DNA from: Methyloterricola oryzae
GTDB taxonomy: Bacteria > Pseudomonadota > Gammaproteobacteria > Methylococcales > Methylococcaceae
DNA length: 64,000 nt
Direction of reading: 5' to 3'
Assembly: GCF_000934725.1 (NCBI RefSeq)
Contig: NZ_JYNS01000017.1
Coordinates: 22,509 to 86,508, forward strand
This document shows positions 7,983 through 17,700 of this stretch, one piece after another. Positions within the stretch are counted from its first letter, which is position 1. The number at the start of each line of letters is the position of its first letter. The notes below the pieces were generated by a model. The model ran no database searches. It saw nothing but the letters and a program-made list of their open reading frames with translations, and had not been told where the DNA came from. The position numbers and the translations under genes were made by a program.

Positions 7983-8852
7983 TCAATATTTGATGATCCA
8001 ATAAACTCCCGCGTTCTTTGGGCGTGTCTCCTCGCCGCCGACAATTGCGGTCGTGTGTTTGAAGGGACTGCCCGGTGAGTTATCGATATCTGACCGTCCT
8101 GAATGACCCCACGCGTTACCAGCGGTGCCCGTGTTTTCGGAGAATGTATAGTCATCGAATGGGTGGGCGTGCGCTTTGAAATCGTCCAACTGAAACTCAC
8201 CGAGACGTCGCGTCACATCGCCTGGATATCTGTAGCTAGACTGTTCGTGCTGTCCCAGTCCGCGAAGGAACAGTCCTCGCAAGTCGGGAACCCGTTGACC
8301 GGTCAATTGTTTGAGCTTCTCGTACTGGGGGCCCTCAGGTATGTTCGATCCGTCGCACGGAAGCCAGCCTGCCGGTGCTTGCGCGTTCCAATAAGCGATG
8401 ATGCTCCCAACCGGAACGCTAGGATTCGGAGGATCAGGCCGATCAGGAGTCGCAGCGGTACTGGAAGTCTGCGATGCGGGTAGTCCGGAGAGCGCTGCGA
8501 GAAGTCGTTGTCGCGGTTGCAGTTCGCGCCCGTCCACCGTAATAGCGAGATAGCGGGGTGCCGAGCCTGACAGGTCCGGCAAGGGGCGGCCGGACGTATC
8601 GGTGGTGCCGAGGAGAACGTTAAATCGTCCGTTAAGGATGGCGACATTGTCGAACTGTTGTGGTCCCCATGACGCTGTCTGTGCGTCCTGCGTGTCGTAC
8701 AGGCTGAAACTGATGCGTTTACTCAAGGCAGGGCTCTCTGTTTGCGGCAGGAGGCCTTCATAACTCACGATCGGCAGGGGCCCTTCTGCATGGGCGCGGT
8801 TCGCCATAACCGCGGCCGACACGCAGGCCAGCAATAACAAGTTGGTCTTCAT
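7983..8852 (-). CDS. Exported protein with a phage tail-collar domain
   Basis: A 289-residue protein with a Sec signal (MKTNLLLLACVSAAVMANRAHA). Residues ~25-120 form a beta-rich module containing SFSLYDTQD, NGRFNVLLG, APRYLAITVDG and PRQRLLAALS, a block often found at the N-terminus of exported collar proteins. From about residue 146 a tail-collar domain follows: PVGSIIAYWNAQAPAGWLPCDGS, RVPDLRGLFLRGLG, and a Gly/His-rich end with HAHPFDDY and ETRPKNAGVYWIIKY. No other phage genes are nearby, so this is a stand-alone surface or periplasmic protein, not a prophage remnant. Its function is unknown. Confidence 0.8.
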   Translation of the reverse strand: MKTNLLLLACVSAAVMANRAHAEGPLPIVSYEGLLPQTESPALSKRISFSLYDTQDAQTASWGPQQFDNVAILNGRFNVLLGTTDTSGRPLPDLSGSAPRYLAITVDGRELQPRQRLLAALSGLPASQTSSTAATPDRPDPPNPSVPVGSIIAYWNAQAPAGWLPCDGSNIPEGPQYEKLKQLTGQRVPDLRGLFLRGLGQHEQSSYRYPGDVTRRLGEFQLDDFKAHAHPFDDYTFSENTGTAGNAWGHSGRSDIDNSPGSPFKHTTAIVGGEETRPKNAGVYWIIKY

Positions 8853-8931
8853 TCGAGTTCTCCGCTTCGGCTTGATGTGCCGAAATTCATGTGGGCCAGC
8901 TTTCTTTCGTCGTTCTGAGGCTCATGGCATT

Positions 8932-8957
8932 AAAAAAAGGGCCCGCTAGGAGGGCCC
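8932..8957 (-). terminator. Intrinsic terminator of the TonB receptor gene
   Basis: On the minus strand GGGCCC, loop tcctagc, GGGCCC is followed by TTTTTTT (complement of 8932-8938). It lies about 70 bp past the TonB-receptor stop codon. Stem and uninterrupted T-run make it one of the clearest terminators in the window. Confidence 0.88.
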
Positions 8958-9025
8958 ATCAAATACCGGCAGGGACGCCGAGGAGACATGCACGGTGTTA
9001 CGCCGGGTCAATCCGGCGCTATTGT

Positions 9026-12000
9026 TTAGAACTGTCCGCTTAAAACCACGCCATACCAACGAGGCGCGGTTTGCAGAGTTCCGGTCTGGGACCCTTGGGC
9101 GATTGGTTGGGTATCAAGCAAATTGCGAACCAAGAAGCTAATGTCGATGGTGCGATCTTTACGGCCCAGCCCGATAGCGGCATCAAGTAGGCCGTATCCA
9201 TTCACCCAACCGTATTTTGAAAGCGTGACGTCGGCGTTGTAGCCCGTTTGAAAGGCGTAATTCAGGCTGGTGTGGGCATCGTAGCCGTCGAACACTGGAT
9301 AGCGGTATTCGCCGCCCACGTTGAACGAGAATAGTGACGCTCCTGGCAGCCGCTTGCCGGACAGATCCTGGTAGGGATTATTTTTGTATTGGGGAGACGT
9401 TGGATCCTGCTCGGGTGCCAAGGGAGAGTTCTTAAAGTCCGCATACCAGGCATCGTTGTAAGCCGCGGCGAAACGCAGGGATGTATGGGGGAGCCCCGTG
9501 TACACGCCGTCCAACTCGACACCCCAGGCCTTGACCTTCTTGGCGTTCAAAGTCGCGGTCGTGTAGTAGAGGGTGCCATCGTTGTTGAGGTCCGTGGTGT
9601 ACTGGTCGACGACCTGGATGGCCTGCTGGTAGTCGGATATGTCCATATAGAACACATCGGTATTGATGGTCAGGGCATTATCAAAGAAGAAGGATTTCAG
9701 GCCGATTTCGAAGGACTCGGTCACTTCCGGTTTAGCCTGCATGGACAATCCGTTGACGATTTGTGCGATACCGGCCTTTTCTCCATGTTGCCAGGTGCCG
9801 TAAGCCGTCATTTCCTCATTGATCTTGAACTGAGGACTAAGCAGGGACGTGAGCTGGACTTTGCGGAAGGGCTCTGCTGTGACGGTGTTGTAGACAGGGC
9901 CGATCTGGGCCTTGCGCAGGTTCTGGGCATCTGCAATCTGGCGCTTTTGGGCAGGGGTCAGGGTGTCCCATGTCTTGTCCGTACCAAAGTATTTCTTCGC
10001 AGCGCGGTTGGCCGCTTTCAGAGCCTGGTCATAGTGAGCCTTATCCGTGGTGATCGCGGTGCCATTGGCTCCGGAGACGACACGGATGATATTGCTTTCA
10101 CCCTCGACCTTGGAGGCGTTGCTGACATCGGTGCCCAGCCCCTTCTTCTGACCGTTGGTGTAAAAGCCGTCGTTGGTGGCATAACTCGTGGCGTCGTTTG
10201 GTTTCCCCGCTTTGACCCACTTTTCCTTGCTGACGATCTTGTTGTTTACGACATACGTGTTGAAATCGACTTTGGGGTTGAAGTCCTTGTCGTAGTTGTA
10301 GGTGTGCCAGCGACCATCGGGGCCGATGGCATTGTATCCACCTGCGGATGCTGCCGAAACGTTGATGGAATCGAAGCCGCCCAACTTAACGCCGAAGGTC
10401 GAGACACTCGGGTTGAGAATACCGCCATAACCATTGTCGGTAATCTGTTTCCAACCGGTGGTGGTGCGGTCTTCATAGGTGGCGCGCAGGCCCGTGGTGA
10501 CGGTCAAGTCATTGGTGACGTGCCAGTTGGCAGTGCCGTAGACGGCGGGGCTTTCGTTCTTGATCTGTTGCTGACCATTGGTACGCAGCCCGTTCAATGC
10601 GTCGCCTAACAGATAGCGCCCGCCCGGTGTGGCAGTCAGACGGCCATAGACGCCTGCATATTCCAGGCTCTTGCCGTTCGCCAGTGGATCGTAAACATAC
10701 TTGGTGTAAACGCGTCCGGTAATGGGGCCGCTATGCACCTGGGTGCCGGCAGGGTTGTCATACAACTGCGGGTTGCCGCCTGCAAACCAGTAGCCGGCAT
10801 CGGATCCCCAGCCGTTTTTGGCGTCCACTTCGGTTTGCGTCTTGATGTAGTAAAGACCCGTCACGTAGTCCAGCAGACCACCCTTTTCCGAGGCAAGCCG
10901 CAATTCCTGGGAGAACTGTTCATAGCGTACGCCACCGCCACTCTGCAAAGTGACGTCGTAAGGCGTGCCCTCGTCATTGCGCGCGTCGAAATCGAAGTCT
11001 TTCCAGCCGGTGATCGAGGTGATGGTATGAGAACCAAGGTTCCAGTTCATGTCGCCGGTCACGCCATGCATGCCGGTCTGCAAGGGCTGCTGGTTGTCGT
11101 TGTTCTGAGTGCCGTTGTAGTAGTTGTAATAGCTCGTGGTGCCATAACCCGGCAATTGTTTGAAATAGCCGCGTTGCAAGCGGTTATCGGCGGTGGCGGT
11201 GGCGTTCCAGCCATTGCCATCGGTGTAGGTCGCGGGTAGCGGATGAAAAAAGTTGAGACCGTTGAAATTCTGCTGAGTCTTGGGCTCCACATCGACTCGC
11301 AGGCGCGCGGTGAAATTGTCCGAAGGAGTCAACAGAAACTGGGTACGTCCTGAGATCTGGTTGGTGTCGATATAAGTGCGTCGCCCGAGGTCGTAGTCGT
11401 TTTGATAGACGCCCGCTTGCTTGTGGACGAAGAAGGTGCCGCGCCACGCGAGCAAATCATCGATCAGCGGACCACCGTATGAAGCGTCGCCGTAGAATGT
11501 GTCGTTGATACCGTATCGCATGGCATAGCGCCCCCCAGAAGTGAAGGAGGGTGCCTTGGTTGTGATGTTGACACTGCCCAGGCTGTAGTTCTTGCCGCCA
11601 TAGGTTCCGCCGGGCCCGCGGTTGACTTCGATCGACTCAACATCCACTTGATCCCATGTGGCCAGTGAGTTGTAAGCGAAACTGATGCCGTCGACTCCAG
11701 TCAGTACGCTGGGATCTTGTGCTTCGGTGATGCCCTTGCGTCCGACGCCGCGTATGGACAAGGCCAGTGTACGGGGATTTCCGGTATCACGACTCAAGTT
11801 GGCGGAGCGTTTGGAGAAGTCGGCAAGGTTATAAGCGCCCGTTTCCTGCAATTGTTCGCCGGTGATGACCGAGACCGATTTGGGCACATCATGCAATTTT
11901 TTTAGACCCCGGTTGGTTCGGACGACCACTTCACCGAGTGCCTTGGGTTCTTCTGGAGGAGCCTCCGCAATAGCAGGAGTTCCGGGTGGTTCGCTAACAG

Positions 12001-12286
12001 GAAGCTCAGAGCCGGGCGGGGCCGATACCGGAATTTCTTCGCCCTGTGGAATCGGCGTAGCTGACTTTTGTGCCGCAAGCTCTTCGTCCTTTTTTTTGAG
12101 GGCTTCTTTCAAGCGTGCGACTTCCGCCTGCAAGTCCTCCACGACTTTGTCATTGGCGGCGAATGCCGGATCGCCTATCGCGATTGCCGAGGAAACAGCC
12201 AGGGCGAGTGCCGAACGGTGATTGGTGGTGGCTTCACGCCGGGGATGTCGTCGAGACTGCGGGATTGATTTTCCGGGGCTGGTCAT
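9026..12286 (-). CDS. TonB-dependent outer-membrane receptor with N-terminal coiled coil
   Basis: A large receptor (1086 aa from the chosen start; many family members are 650-850). After a long basic signal region and ALAVSSAIAIGDPAFA comes a coiled coil (EDLQAEVARLKEALKKKDEE), a Pro/Glu linker, then the plug (LHDVPKSVSVITGEQLQETGA, SIRGVGRKGITEAQDP, VESIEVNRGPGGTYGGKN, GSVNITTKAP). The beta-barrel ends in an aromatic terminus (WYGVVLSGQF). Residues ~620-770 form an unusually long Lys-rich insertion, probably an extracellular loop. The frame opens at 12331, but a sigma-54 element at 12332-12347 puts the transcript start near 12321, so ATG 12286 is preferred. The ligand (siderophore, metal chelate or other) cannot be read from sequence. 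Confidence 0.88.
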   Translation of the reverse strand: MTSPGKSIPQSRRHPRREATTNHRSALALAVSSAIAIGDPAFAANDKVVEDLQAEVARLKEALKKKDEELAAQKSATPIPQGEEIPVSAPPGSELPVSEPPGTPAIAEAPPEEPKALGEVVVRTNRGLKKLHDVPKSVSVITGEQLQETGAYNLADFSKRSANLSRDTGNPRTLALSIRGVGRKGITEAQDPSVLTGVDGISFAYNSLATWDQVDVESIEVNRGPGGTYGGKNYSLGSVNITTKAPSFTSGGRYAMRYGINDTFYGDASYGGPLIDDLLAWRGTFFVHKQAGVYQNDYDLGRRTYIDTNQISGRTQFLLTPSDNFTARLRVDVEPKTQQNFNGLNFFHPLPATYTDGNGWNATATADNRLQRGYFKQLPGYGTTSYYNYYNGTQNNDNQQPLQTGMHGVTGDMNWNLGSHTITSITGWKDFDFDARNDEGTPYDVTLQSGGGVRYEQFSQELRLASEKGGLLDYVTGLYYIKTQTEVDAKNGWGSDAGYWFAGGNPQLYDNPAGTQVHSGPITGRVYTKYVYDPLANGKSLEYAGVYGRLTATPGGRYLLGDALNGLRTNGQQQIKNESPAVYGTANWHVTNDLTVTTGLRATYEDRTTTGWKQITDNGYGGILNPSVSTFGVKLGGFDSINVSAASAGGYNAIGPDGRWHTYNYDKDFNPKVDFNTYVVNNKIVSKEKWVKAGKPNDATSYATNDGFYTNGQKKGLGTDVSNASKVEGESNIIRVVSGANGTAITTDKAHYDQALKAANRAAKKYFGTDKTWDTLTPAQKRQIADAQNLRKAQIGPVYNTVTAEPFRKVQLTSLLSPQFKINEEMTAYGTWQHGEKAGIAQIVNGLSMQAKPEVTESFEIGLKSFFFDNALTINTDVFYMDISDYQQAIQVVDQYTTDLNNDGTLYYTTATLNAKKVKAWGVELDGVYTGLPHTSLRFAAAYNDAWYADFKNSPLAPEQDPTSPQYKNNPYQDLSGKRLPGASLFSFNVGGEYRYPVFDGYDAHTSLNYAFQTGYNADVTLSKYGWVNGYGLLDAAIGLGRKDRTIDISFLVRNLLDTQPIAQGSQTGTLQTAPRWYGVVLSGQF

Positions 12287-12331
12287 TGGCTCGATGCTCA
12301 CGCTTGTTATAAGGACACGTGATGCCCTCAT

Positions 12332-12347
12332 CGCAATTCGCGGGCCA
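12332..12347 (-). promoter_or_regulatory. Sigma-54 promoter of the TonB receptor gene
   Basis: The minus strand reads TGGCCCGCGAATTGCG, with exact TGGC, N7, TTGC. It is almost the same as the tatA element at 37997-38012 (TGGCGCGCGAATTGCT). The predicted start point is near 12321, giving a ~35 nt leader before ATG 12286. Confidence 0.7.
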
Positions 12348-12732
12348 GCTTTTCGGCTCTCAGCCTGGATGCTGAAAATGACCTGGGTTCTTAAATAACA
12401 ATCGAATTAACAAATAGATGCATTGCTTTTATGGAAGCATTTCGCGCCCCTCCGACACTGCCGGCATGAAACGCGCCAGACTCAACTGCTGATGAGCGAG
12501 CATGCCTTAAGCAGGGGTGCTGGAAACGATACAGGGAAGGGGGCTGACCGCCCCGGCTTCCAGGAATTTTGGTGAGTTGATGAGGCAGCGACGTCAAGGC
12601 GTTGCCTCGACCTGGCTTGGGCGGTAAACGAATTGGTGGCCGCACTCCAGATGGCTGGTGTGGAAAGGCCCAGTCACCGAGATCTATCTCCCCGTGACTG
12701 GGCCCGCGACGAGCAGCTTATGCCAGATGATT
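12348..12732. promoter_or_regulatory. Regulatory gap between the TonB receptor and SOD genes
   Basis: No gene is supported; an 84-codon minus-strand frame here has poor composition. An inverted repeat TGCTT-N6-AAGCA at 12424-12439 is centred about 110 bp upstream of the predicted TonB-receptor start point, a usual distance for an activator site. The SOD terminator lies at 12667-12704. I looked for cobalamin and other riboswitch cores and saw none. Confidence 0.4.
12664..12704 (-). terminator. Terminator of the RND-adaptor-SOD operon
   Basis: A perfect 11-bp stem (GGCCCAGTCAC at 12667-12677 with GTGACTGGGCC at 12694-12704) lies 29 bp past the SOD stop codon. On the minus strand it is followed by TTTCC, a short T-run. 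Confidence 0.7.
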
Positions 12733-13497
12733 TCAGCGGGAGTTATCCATCAGCAGGACTGCGCGGGCCCGCCGGGCCTTGTCCAGGCGTTGAGAAACGA
12801 TTTCCCAGTTGATGTTGCGAAAAAATGCGTCGATGTATTGCTGCGCCGCGGCACCGTAATCCATCTGGTAGGCGTGCTCGTATAAGTCCATGACCAGGAC
12901 CGGGAGGGTGGCACTGGGCGCGTGCTGGTGGTCCCATTGCCAGTAATTTTCCAGCAGACCTGTGTGCAGGTTGAGCCCCAGCACGACCCAGCCTGACCCC
13001 CCGCTGAGACCGTTGCCGATGCGCTTAAATTCCTTTTCCCAATTTGCCGCGGATCCAAAGGCTTCGTTGAATGCCTTCTCGAGATAGGCGTCCGGTTTGT
13101 CGCGCCCCCCGAGATTGCCGAAGTAGAGATCATGTAAAACCACGGACCCATTGCGAACCAGTTGCTCTCGTTTGATGTCGTTGTAGAAATAGGCCGGAAG
13201 GTTGGTGTCCTGAAGTAGTTCAGCCAATTTTTGCTTGACGGCGTTGAGAGCTTTTACAGCCCCACCGTAGTTGTTTTCCCAGTGGGACTTGATCAGTTTT
13301 TCAGAGATTCCGTCCAACTTGGCTGGGTCAAAAGGCAAAGGCTTCGCCTGGTGTTGGCTTGCGAATGCAAGTTGCAGGGGAGGGATCGCGACGTCGGCAT
13401 CGCTTTTGCTTGCCAGTGCGCTTGGCGACAGGGCCGCGAGGGTTGCGCCTGCTGCGGCGGTGGCCAGGAACTCGCGGCGTTGGAGGTCTTCGTGCAT
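12733..13497 (-). CDS. Tat-exported Fe/Mn superoxide dismutase
   Basis: A 254-residue protein with a twin-arginine signal (LQRREFLATAAAGATLAAL) and a full Fe/Mn SOD domain. Metal ligands can be placed at His72 (KSHWENNYGG), His122 (VVLHDLYFGNLGG), Asp204 and His208 (MDLYEHAYQMDYG). The tail YIDAFFRNINWE is also typical. It converts superoxide to peroxide and oxygen. Export by Tat is unusual for this class and implies periplasmic protection. It is the last gene after an RND permease and adaptor (33 bp from the adaptor stop, GGAG ribosome site), so it is probably co-transcribed with the pump. The sequence alone does not decide Fe against Mn. Confidence 0.88.
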   Translation of the reverse strand: MHEDLQRREFLATAAAGATLAALSPSALASKSDADVAIPPLQLAFASQHQAKPLPFDPAKLDGISEKLIKSHWENNYGGAVKALNAVKQKLAELLQDTNLPAYFYNDIKREQLVRNGSVVLHDLYFGNLGGRDKPDAYLEKAFNEAFGSAANWEKEFKRIGNGLSGGSGWVVLGLNLHTGLLENYWQWDHQHAPSATLPVLVMDLYEHAYQMDYGAAAQQYIDAFFRNINWEIVSQRLDKARRARAVLLMDNSR

Positions 13498-13530
13498 GTG
13501 GGCTACTCCATGATTGGTGAGATGTGATGA

Positions 13531-14706
13531 TCAGCCGGCGGCTCCTGAATTGACGTCGGCCACGCGGACCTCATCGCCGCTTGCGACACCGTCGGGGGGA
13601 TTGTCGATGATCCTCTCGTCGGCACGGATGCCGTCGGAGATTTCAATGGTCTTGCCCAGATCCCGGGTGATGATGACCGGCTTAAGCAAGATGCGGTTGT
13701 CGATGCCCAGCGTCGCCACTTGCGCGCCTCTTGCATCCAGGACCAAGGCGCTGGCAGGAATGCTCAGTGCCGATGTGTTGCCAGGCAATTCAAGTTTCAC
13801 GTTAGCGTAGCCGCCAGGTAGAAGGTTCCCTTCCGTATTGTCCAGTAACAACTGGACCAGACTGGTGCCACTTGCGGCGTCGATGGCACCTGCGGTGGCG
13901 GCGACTTCTGCACCATAGCTGCGGCCTGGCTGATCCGGGACAGTGATTCGCGCACGTATGCCCGTGTGTACTTGAGGTGCGAAACTTTGCGGGACGCTCA
14001 CATATACCCGCAGCTTCTTGACTTGGGCCAGGGTGAACAACTCTTGGCCTGCACCCGTGCCCGCAGCGATGAGTGCGCCGACATCAGTGTTGCGTTTGGT
14101 GATGATGCCGTCGAAAGGGGCGATCAGGCGGGTGAATCCCTTCATTGCGGTATACCGCTGCAGGTTGGCCCGGGCCGAACCAAGAGCTGCCTCTTTCGCC
14201 GCTGCGTCGGCCAGCTTTTCGTCAACCTCTTGTTGAGCGGCCGAGTCACTGTCCAGCAGCATCCGCCAGCGTCGTGCCGTCGATGCAGCGAATTTGGCAT
14301 CGGCTTCGGCCGTGGCGACATCGGCTTTGGCCTGCATCAGTTGCTGATCGAGATCCGGCGTTTCTATTTCCGCCAGAACCTGTCCGGCCTTCACCGAAGC
14401 GCCAATATCGAGATTCCAGTATTTCAAATAGCCACTCACGCGGGCGAAGATGGGTGCCTGAGAGAAGGCTTCAATTCGGCCAGGCAGCTCCAGGTGCGCC
14501 GATTCGGTTGCCGCGGTCGGATGGACAATGGCGACGTTCGGCGTGGCGTGCATCTCTGTCCATTGCTGGAGTTTAAGCTGGTCTTGAGCCCGACTGACCA
14601 ATCCGAAGCAGACGGCGAATGCAGCGAAAGAAGTGAGTACGATCACGCTCCGGCCCAGTTTCGGCAGTTTTGCGGATGAAGAAACAGTGTCAGGCTGTGG
14701 CGGCAT
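13531..14706 (-). CDS. RND efflux periplasmic adaptor (MFP), system 1
   Basis: A membrane-fusion protein of 391 residues with an N-terminal anchor (VIVLTSFAAFAVCFGLV). The lipoyl-like halves are ELPGRIEAFSQAPIFARVSGYL and LIAPFDGIITKRNTDVGALI. Between them lies an alpha-hairpin (LDQQLMQAKADVATAEADAKFAA to LGSARANLQRY). It would bridge the permease to an outer-membrane channel. The frame opens at 14895, but ATG 14706 has GGAG six bases upstream and overlaps the permease stop by 17 bp, so it is the likely start. No outer-membrane channel gene is in this operon. Confidence 0.88.
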   Translation of the reverse strand: MPPQPDTVSSSAKLPKLGRSVIVLTSFAAFAVCFGLVSRAQDQLKLQQWTEMHATPNVAIVHPTAATESAHLELPGRIEAFSQAPIFARVSGYLKYWNLDIGASVKAGQVLAEIETPDLDQQLMQAKADVATAEADAKFAASTARRWRMLLDSDSAAQQEVDEKLADAAAKEAALGSARANLQRYTAMKGFTRLIAPFDGIITKRNTDVGALIAAGTGAGQELFTLAQVKKLRVYVSVPQSFAPQVHTGIRARITVPDQPGRSYGAEVAATAGAIDAASGTSLVQLLLDNTEGNLLPGGYANVKLELPGNTSALSIPASALVLDARGAQVATLGIDNRILLKPVIITRDLGKTIEISDGIRADERIIDNPPDGVASGDEVRVADVNSGAAG

Positions 14707-17700
14707 GCGAGTCTCCTGAATGGGCGCTGGTCGGGGCGGTGTGATGCGAACGGGTATGTGCGATGGAAAACAGGACGGGTACGAAAAGGAGTGTGCTAAT
14801 GGTGGAAAATAGTAGGCCTCCGATGACGGCCAGCCCCAGAGGCGCGTTTTGTTCGCCTCCTTCGCCCAGACCCAAAGCCATGGGCACCATTCCAATGATC
14901 ATGGCGAGTGCCGTCATCAACACCGGCCGGCACCTGACAACTCCTGCTTGGATGGCGGCACTGGTGGCCGGAACATTTTGCGCAAGGCGCTCGCGGGCGA
15001 AGCTGACGATCAGGACAGCGTTCGCGGTTGCAACGCCCATGCACATGATGGCGCCAGTCAATGCGGGTACAGACAAGGTTGTGCGGGTCGCGAACAGCAT
15101 CCAGACGATTCCGGCCAGGGCGGCGGGCAGGGTGCTGATGATCACCAGTGGGTCAATCCACGATTGAAAATTTACGACAATGACCAGATAAATAAGGACG
15201 ATTGCGGCGACCAGCCCCAAACTGAGTCCGGAATAGGCAACGCTCATGGTCTTGTACTGTCCCAACAAGACGGCGCTACTGCCCTTGGGCAATTCGGCCG
15301 CGCTTTCATTGAGGACGGTTTGGATTTCCTGGGAAACGCTGCCAAGGTCGCGGCCTTGAGTCGTGGCGTAAATCTGTACGAGAGGCTGAATGTCATATTG
15401 GGAAACCACCGAGCTTGATACCCCACGGCGAATGTCGGCGATCCCTCCCAGTACCTGGCGCGCAGGGGCCTCCGTTGAATTTACCGGCAGATTCTGCAAG
15501 GCGGGTAACGAGTCCACGGCATACTGCGGCGTCTGCATGACGATGGGGTAGGAAACGCCATTTTGCGGGTTGAGCCAAAAGGCCGGAGCTGCCTGCCCGG
15601 AGCCCGCCAATTGAACCATCAGGCTGTTTGCCACATCGCGCTCAGTTACGCCGGCAAGCTGCGCGCGAGTCCGGTCCACGTCCACATTCAGCAATGGGCT
15701 ATTGCGCGCCTGCTGAATGCGGGCATCGGCGACTCCGGGAATGTGCCTGATTTTGTCCAACAGCCTGTGCGCATATGCGAAATTCCCGTTGAGGTCATTG
15801 CCGCGAATCTGAATGTCGATGGGGGCTGGAGAGCCGAAGTTGAGGATCTGGCTGACCATATCGGCGGGCAGGAACGCGAAGCTGGTTCCGGGGAAGCGCC
15901 GAGGCAAGATCTCCCGCAGATTTCGAACATAGGCTTCGGTGGGGCCGTGCCCCGGACGCAGGGAAATCTGGATGATGCCGTCCTGAGAGCCAACCAGACC
16001 ATTGTTGGCAAAGGACATGTTGATGGAAGAAATGGGCATGCCGATGTTGTCCACGAGTACGCTCAGTTCGCTGTTCGGAATGGCTCCGCGGATAACCTCT
16101 TCGATGGCCGCCAGCCGGTTTGCGGTTTCCTCGACGCGGGTGCCGTTCGGAACCCTGACATGAATTTGAATCTGCCCAGCGTCCACCGACGGAAAGAAAT
16201 TCTGTCCCAAAAATGGGACGAGCAGGAATGAGGCCAGAACGAAAACGGCGAATCCTGCGACAAATCTAAAACGGGACTGGATAGCCATTTCCAGGGTCGC
16301 TGCATATTGACCGCGGAGGCGTTCGAACCCTGCTTCAAAGCGGCGTTGGATTATAACGAGGGCCTGCTTGCTGGGCGGCATCGCCAGGTCATTTCCGTGC
16401 AGATCGGTGTGTGGCGCATGGGGTTTTAGCCAATACTTGGCGAGAGTCGGCACCAAAGTCCGCGAGAGAATGAATGATGCGAGCATGGCCAACATCACGG
16501 CTTCCGCCATGGGCACGAAGAGGTAACGCGCCACGCCTTGCAGGAAAAACATGGGTACGAAGACGATGCAGATGCACAGCAGAGATACGAATGCGGGCAC
16601 AACGATTTGATCAGCCCCGTCCAGGATGGCTTGTTCGACTTCCTTGCCTTGCTCAAGATGCCAGTTTATGTTCTCGATCGTGACTGTCGCTTCATCCACC
16701 AGGATCCCGACCGCTAACGCCAGTCCCCCCAGCGTCATGATGTTCAAGGTTTCCCCGAGTTCGGCCAGGGCTGCGATCGCAGCCAAGACCGACAGGGGAA
16801 TGGAGATCGCGATGATCAGTGTGGCGCGCACATTGCCAAGGAAGAGCAGAATCATCAGGCTGGTCAATCCGGCTGCAATGAGACCTTCCTTTACTACGCT
16901 GCTCACGGCTGCACGCACAAAGAGCGATTGATCCGCCAGCGGTTTCACCTCCAAGGCGGCCGGAAGGGAGGGTTTGATCGCCTCCACCATGTTTTTGATG
17001 CCGGCGATGATGTCCAAGGTGGATGTCGCGCCGTTCTTCAAAATCTGCAACAGTGCCGAACGTGCGCCATCCACGTGGACGACATTGGTCTGGACGGCGC
17101 TGCCATCACGCACAGTGGCCACGTCTCGAATAAACACCAGCGCTCCATTCACATTTCGAATGGGTATTGCGCCGAGAGCGGCCAAATCGACTGGGGCATT
17201 ATTGAGTTGGATAAAGTATTCGAACTCCCCAATCTTTTGCGTGCCGGCGGGTGTGAGCAGATTCTGCGACGCCAGCGCGTTGGCCACATCTTGTCCGGAG
17301 AGTCCGCGTGCGCGTAATGCCTCCGGGTTGAGGTCTATCTGCAATTGCCGAGATTTTCCCCCGAACGGCCATGGTATTGAGGCGCCGGCAACCGTTGTAA
17401 GCCGCGCGCGCAGGGCAAACATGCCCAGGTCGGCCAACATTTGTTCCGTCATGCCTTTTCCGGACAGTGCCAGTTGGAGAATCGGCACCGTCGCGGCACT
17501 GTAGTTGAGGATCATGGGCGGCGTTGCGCCGGGCGGAAAGTTTTTCAGCATAGTTTGCGAAACGGCTGTGACCTGAGAGTTCGCGACGCTGATGTCGACG
17601 TTGGGATGGAAGAAGATTTTGACGATACCGATACCGTTATAGGAGTTGGCTTCAATGTGCTCGATGTCGTTGACGGTAGTAGTTAGCACTCTTTGATAGG

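Noticed and set aside
9389..10609. 406-codon plus-strand open frame
   Set aside because: Antisense to the TonB receptor; composition is rich in Gly/Val/Asp without recognisable motifs.
12391..12645. 84-codon minus-strand open frame upstream of the TonB receptor
   Set aside because: Pro/Arg/Ser-rich composition, no ribosome site and no family features.
12348..12660. Cobalamin riboswitch upstream of a TonB receptor
   Set aside because: I looked for the conserved core around the B12 box on the minus strand and found none; an sigma-54 element explains the region better.
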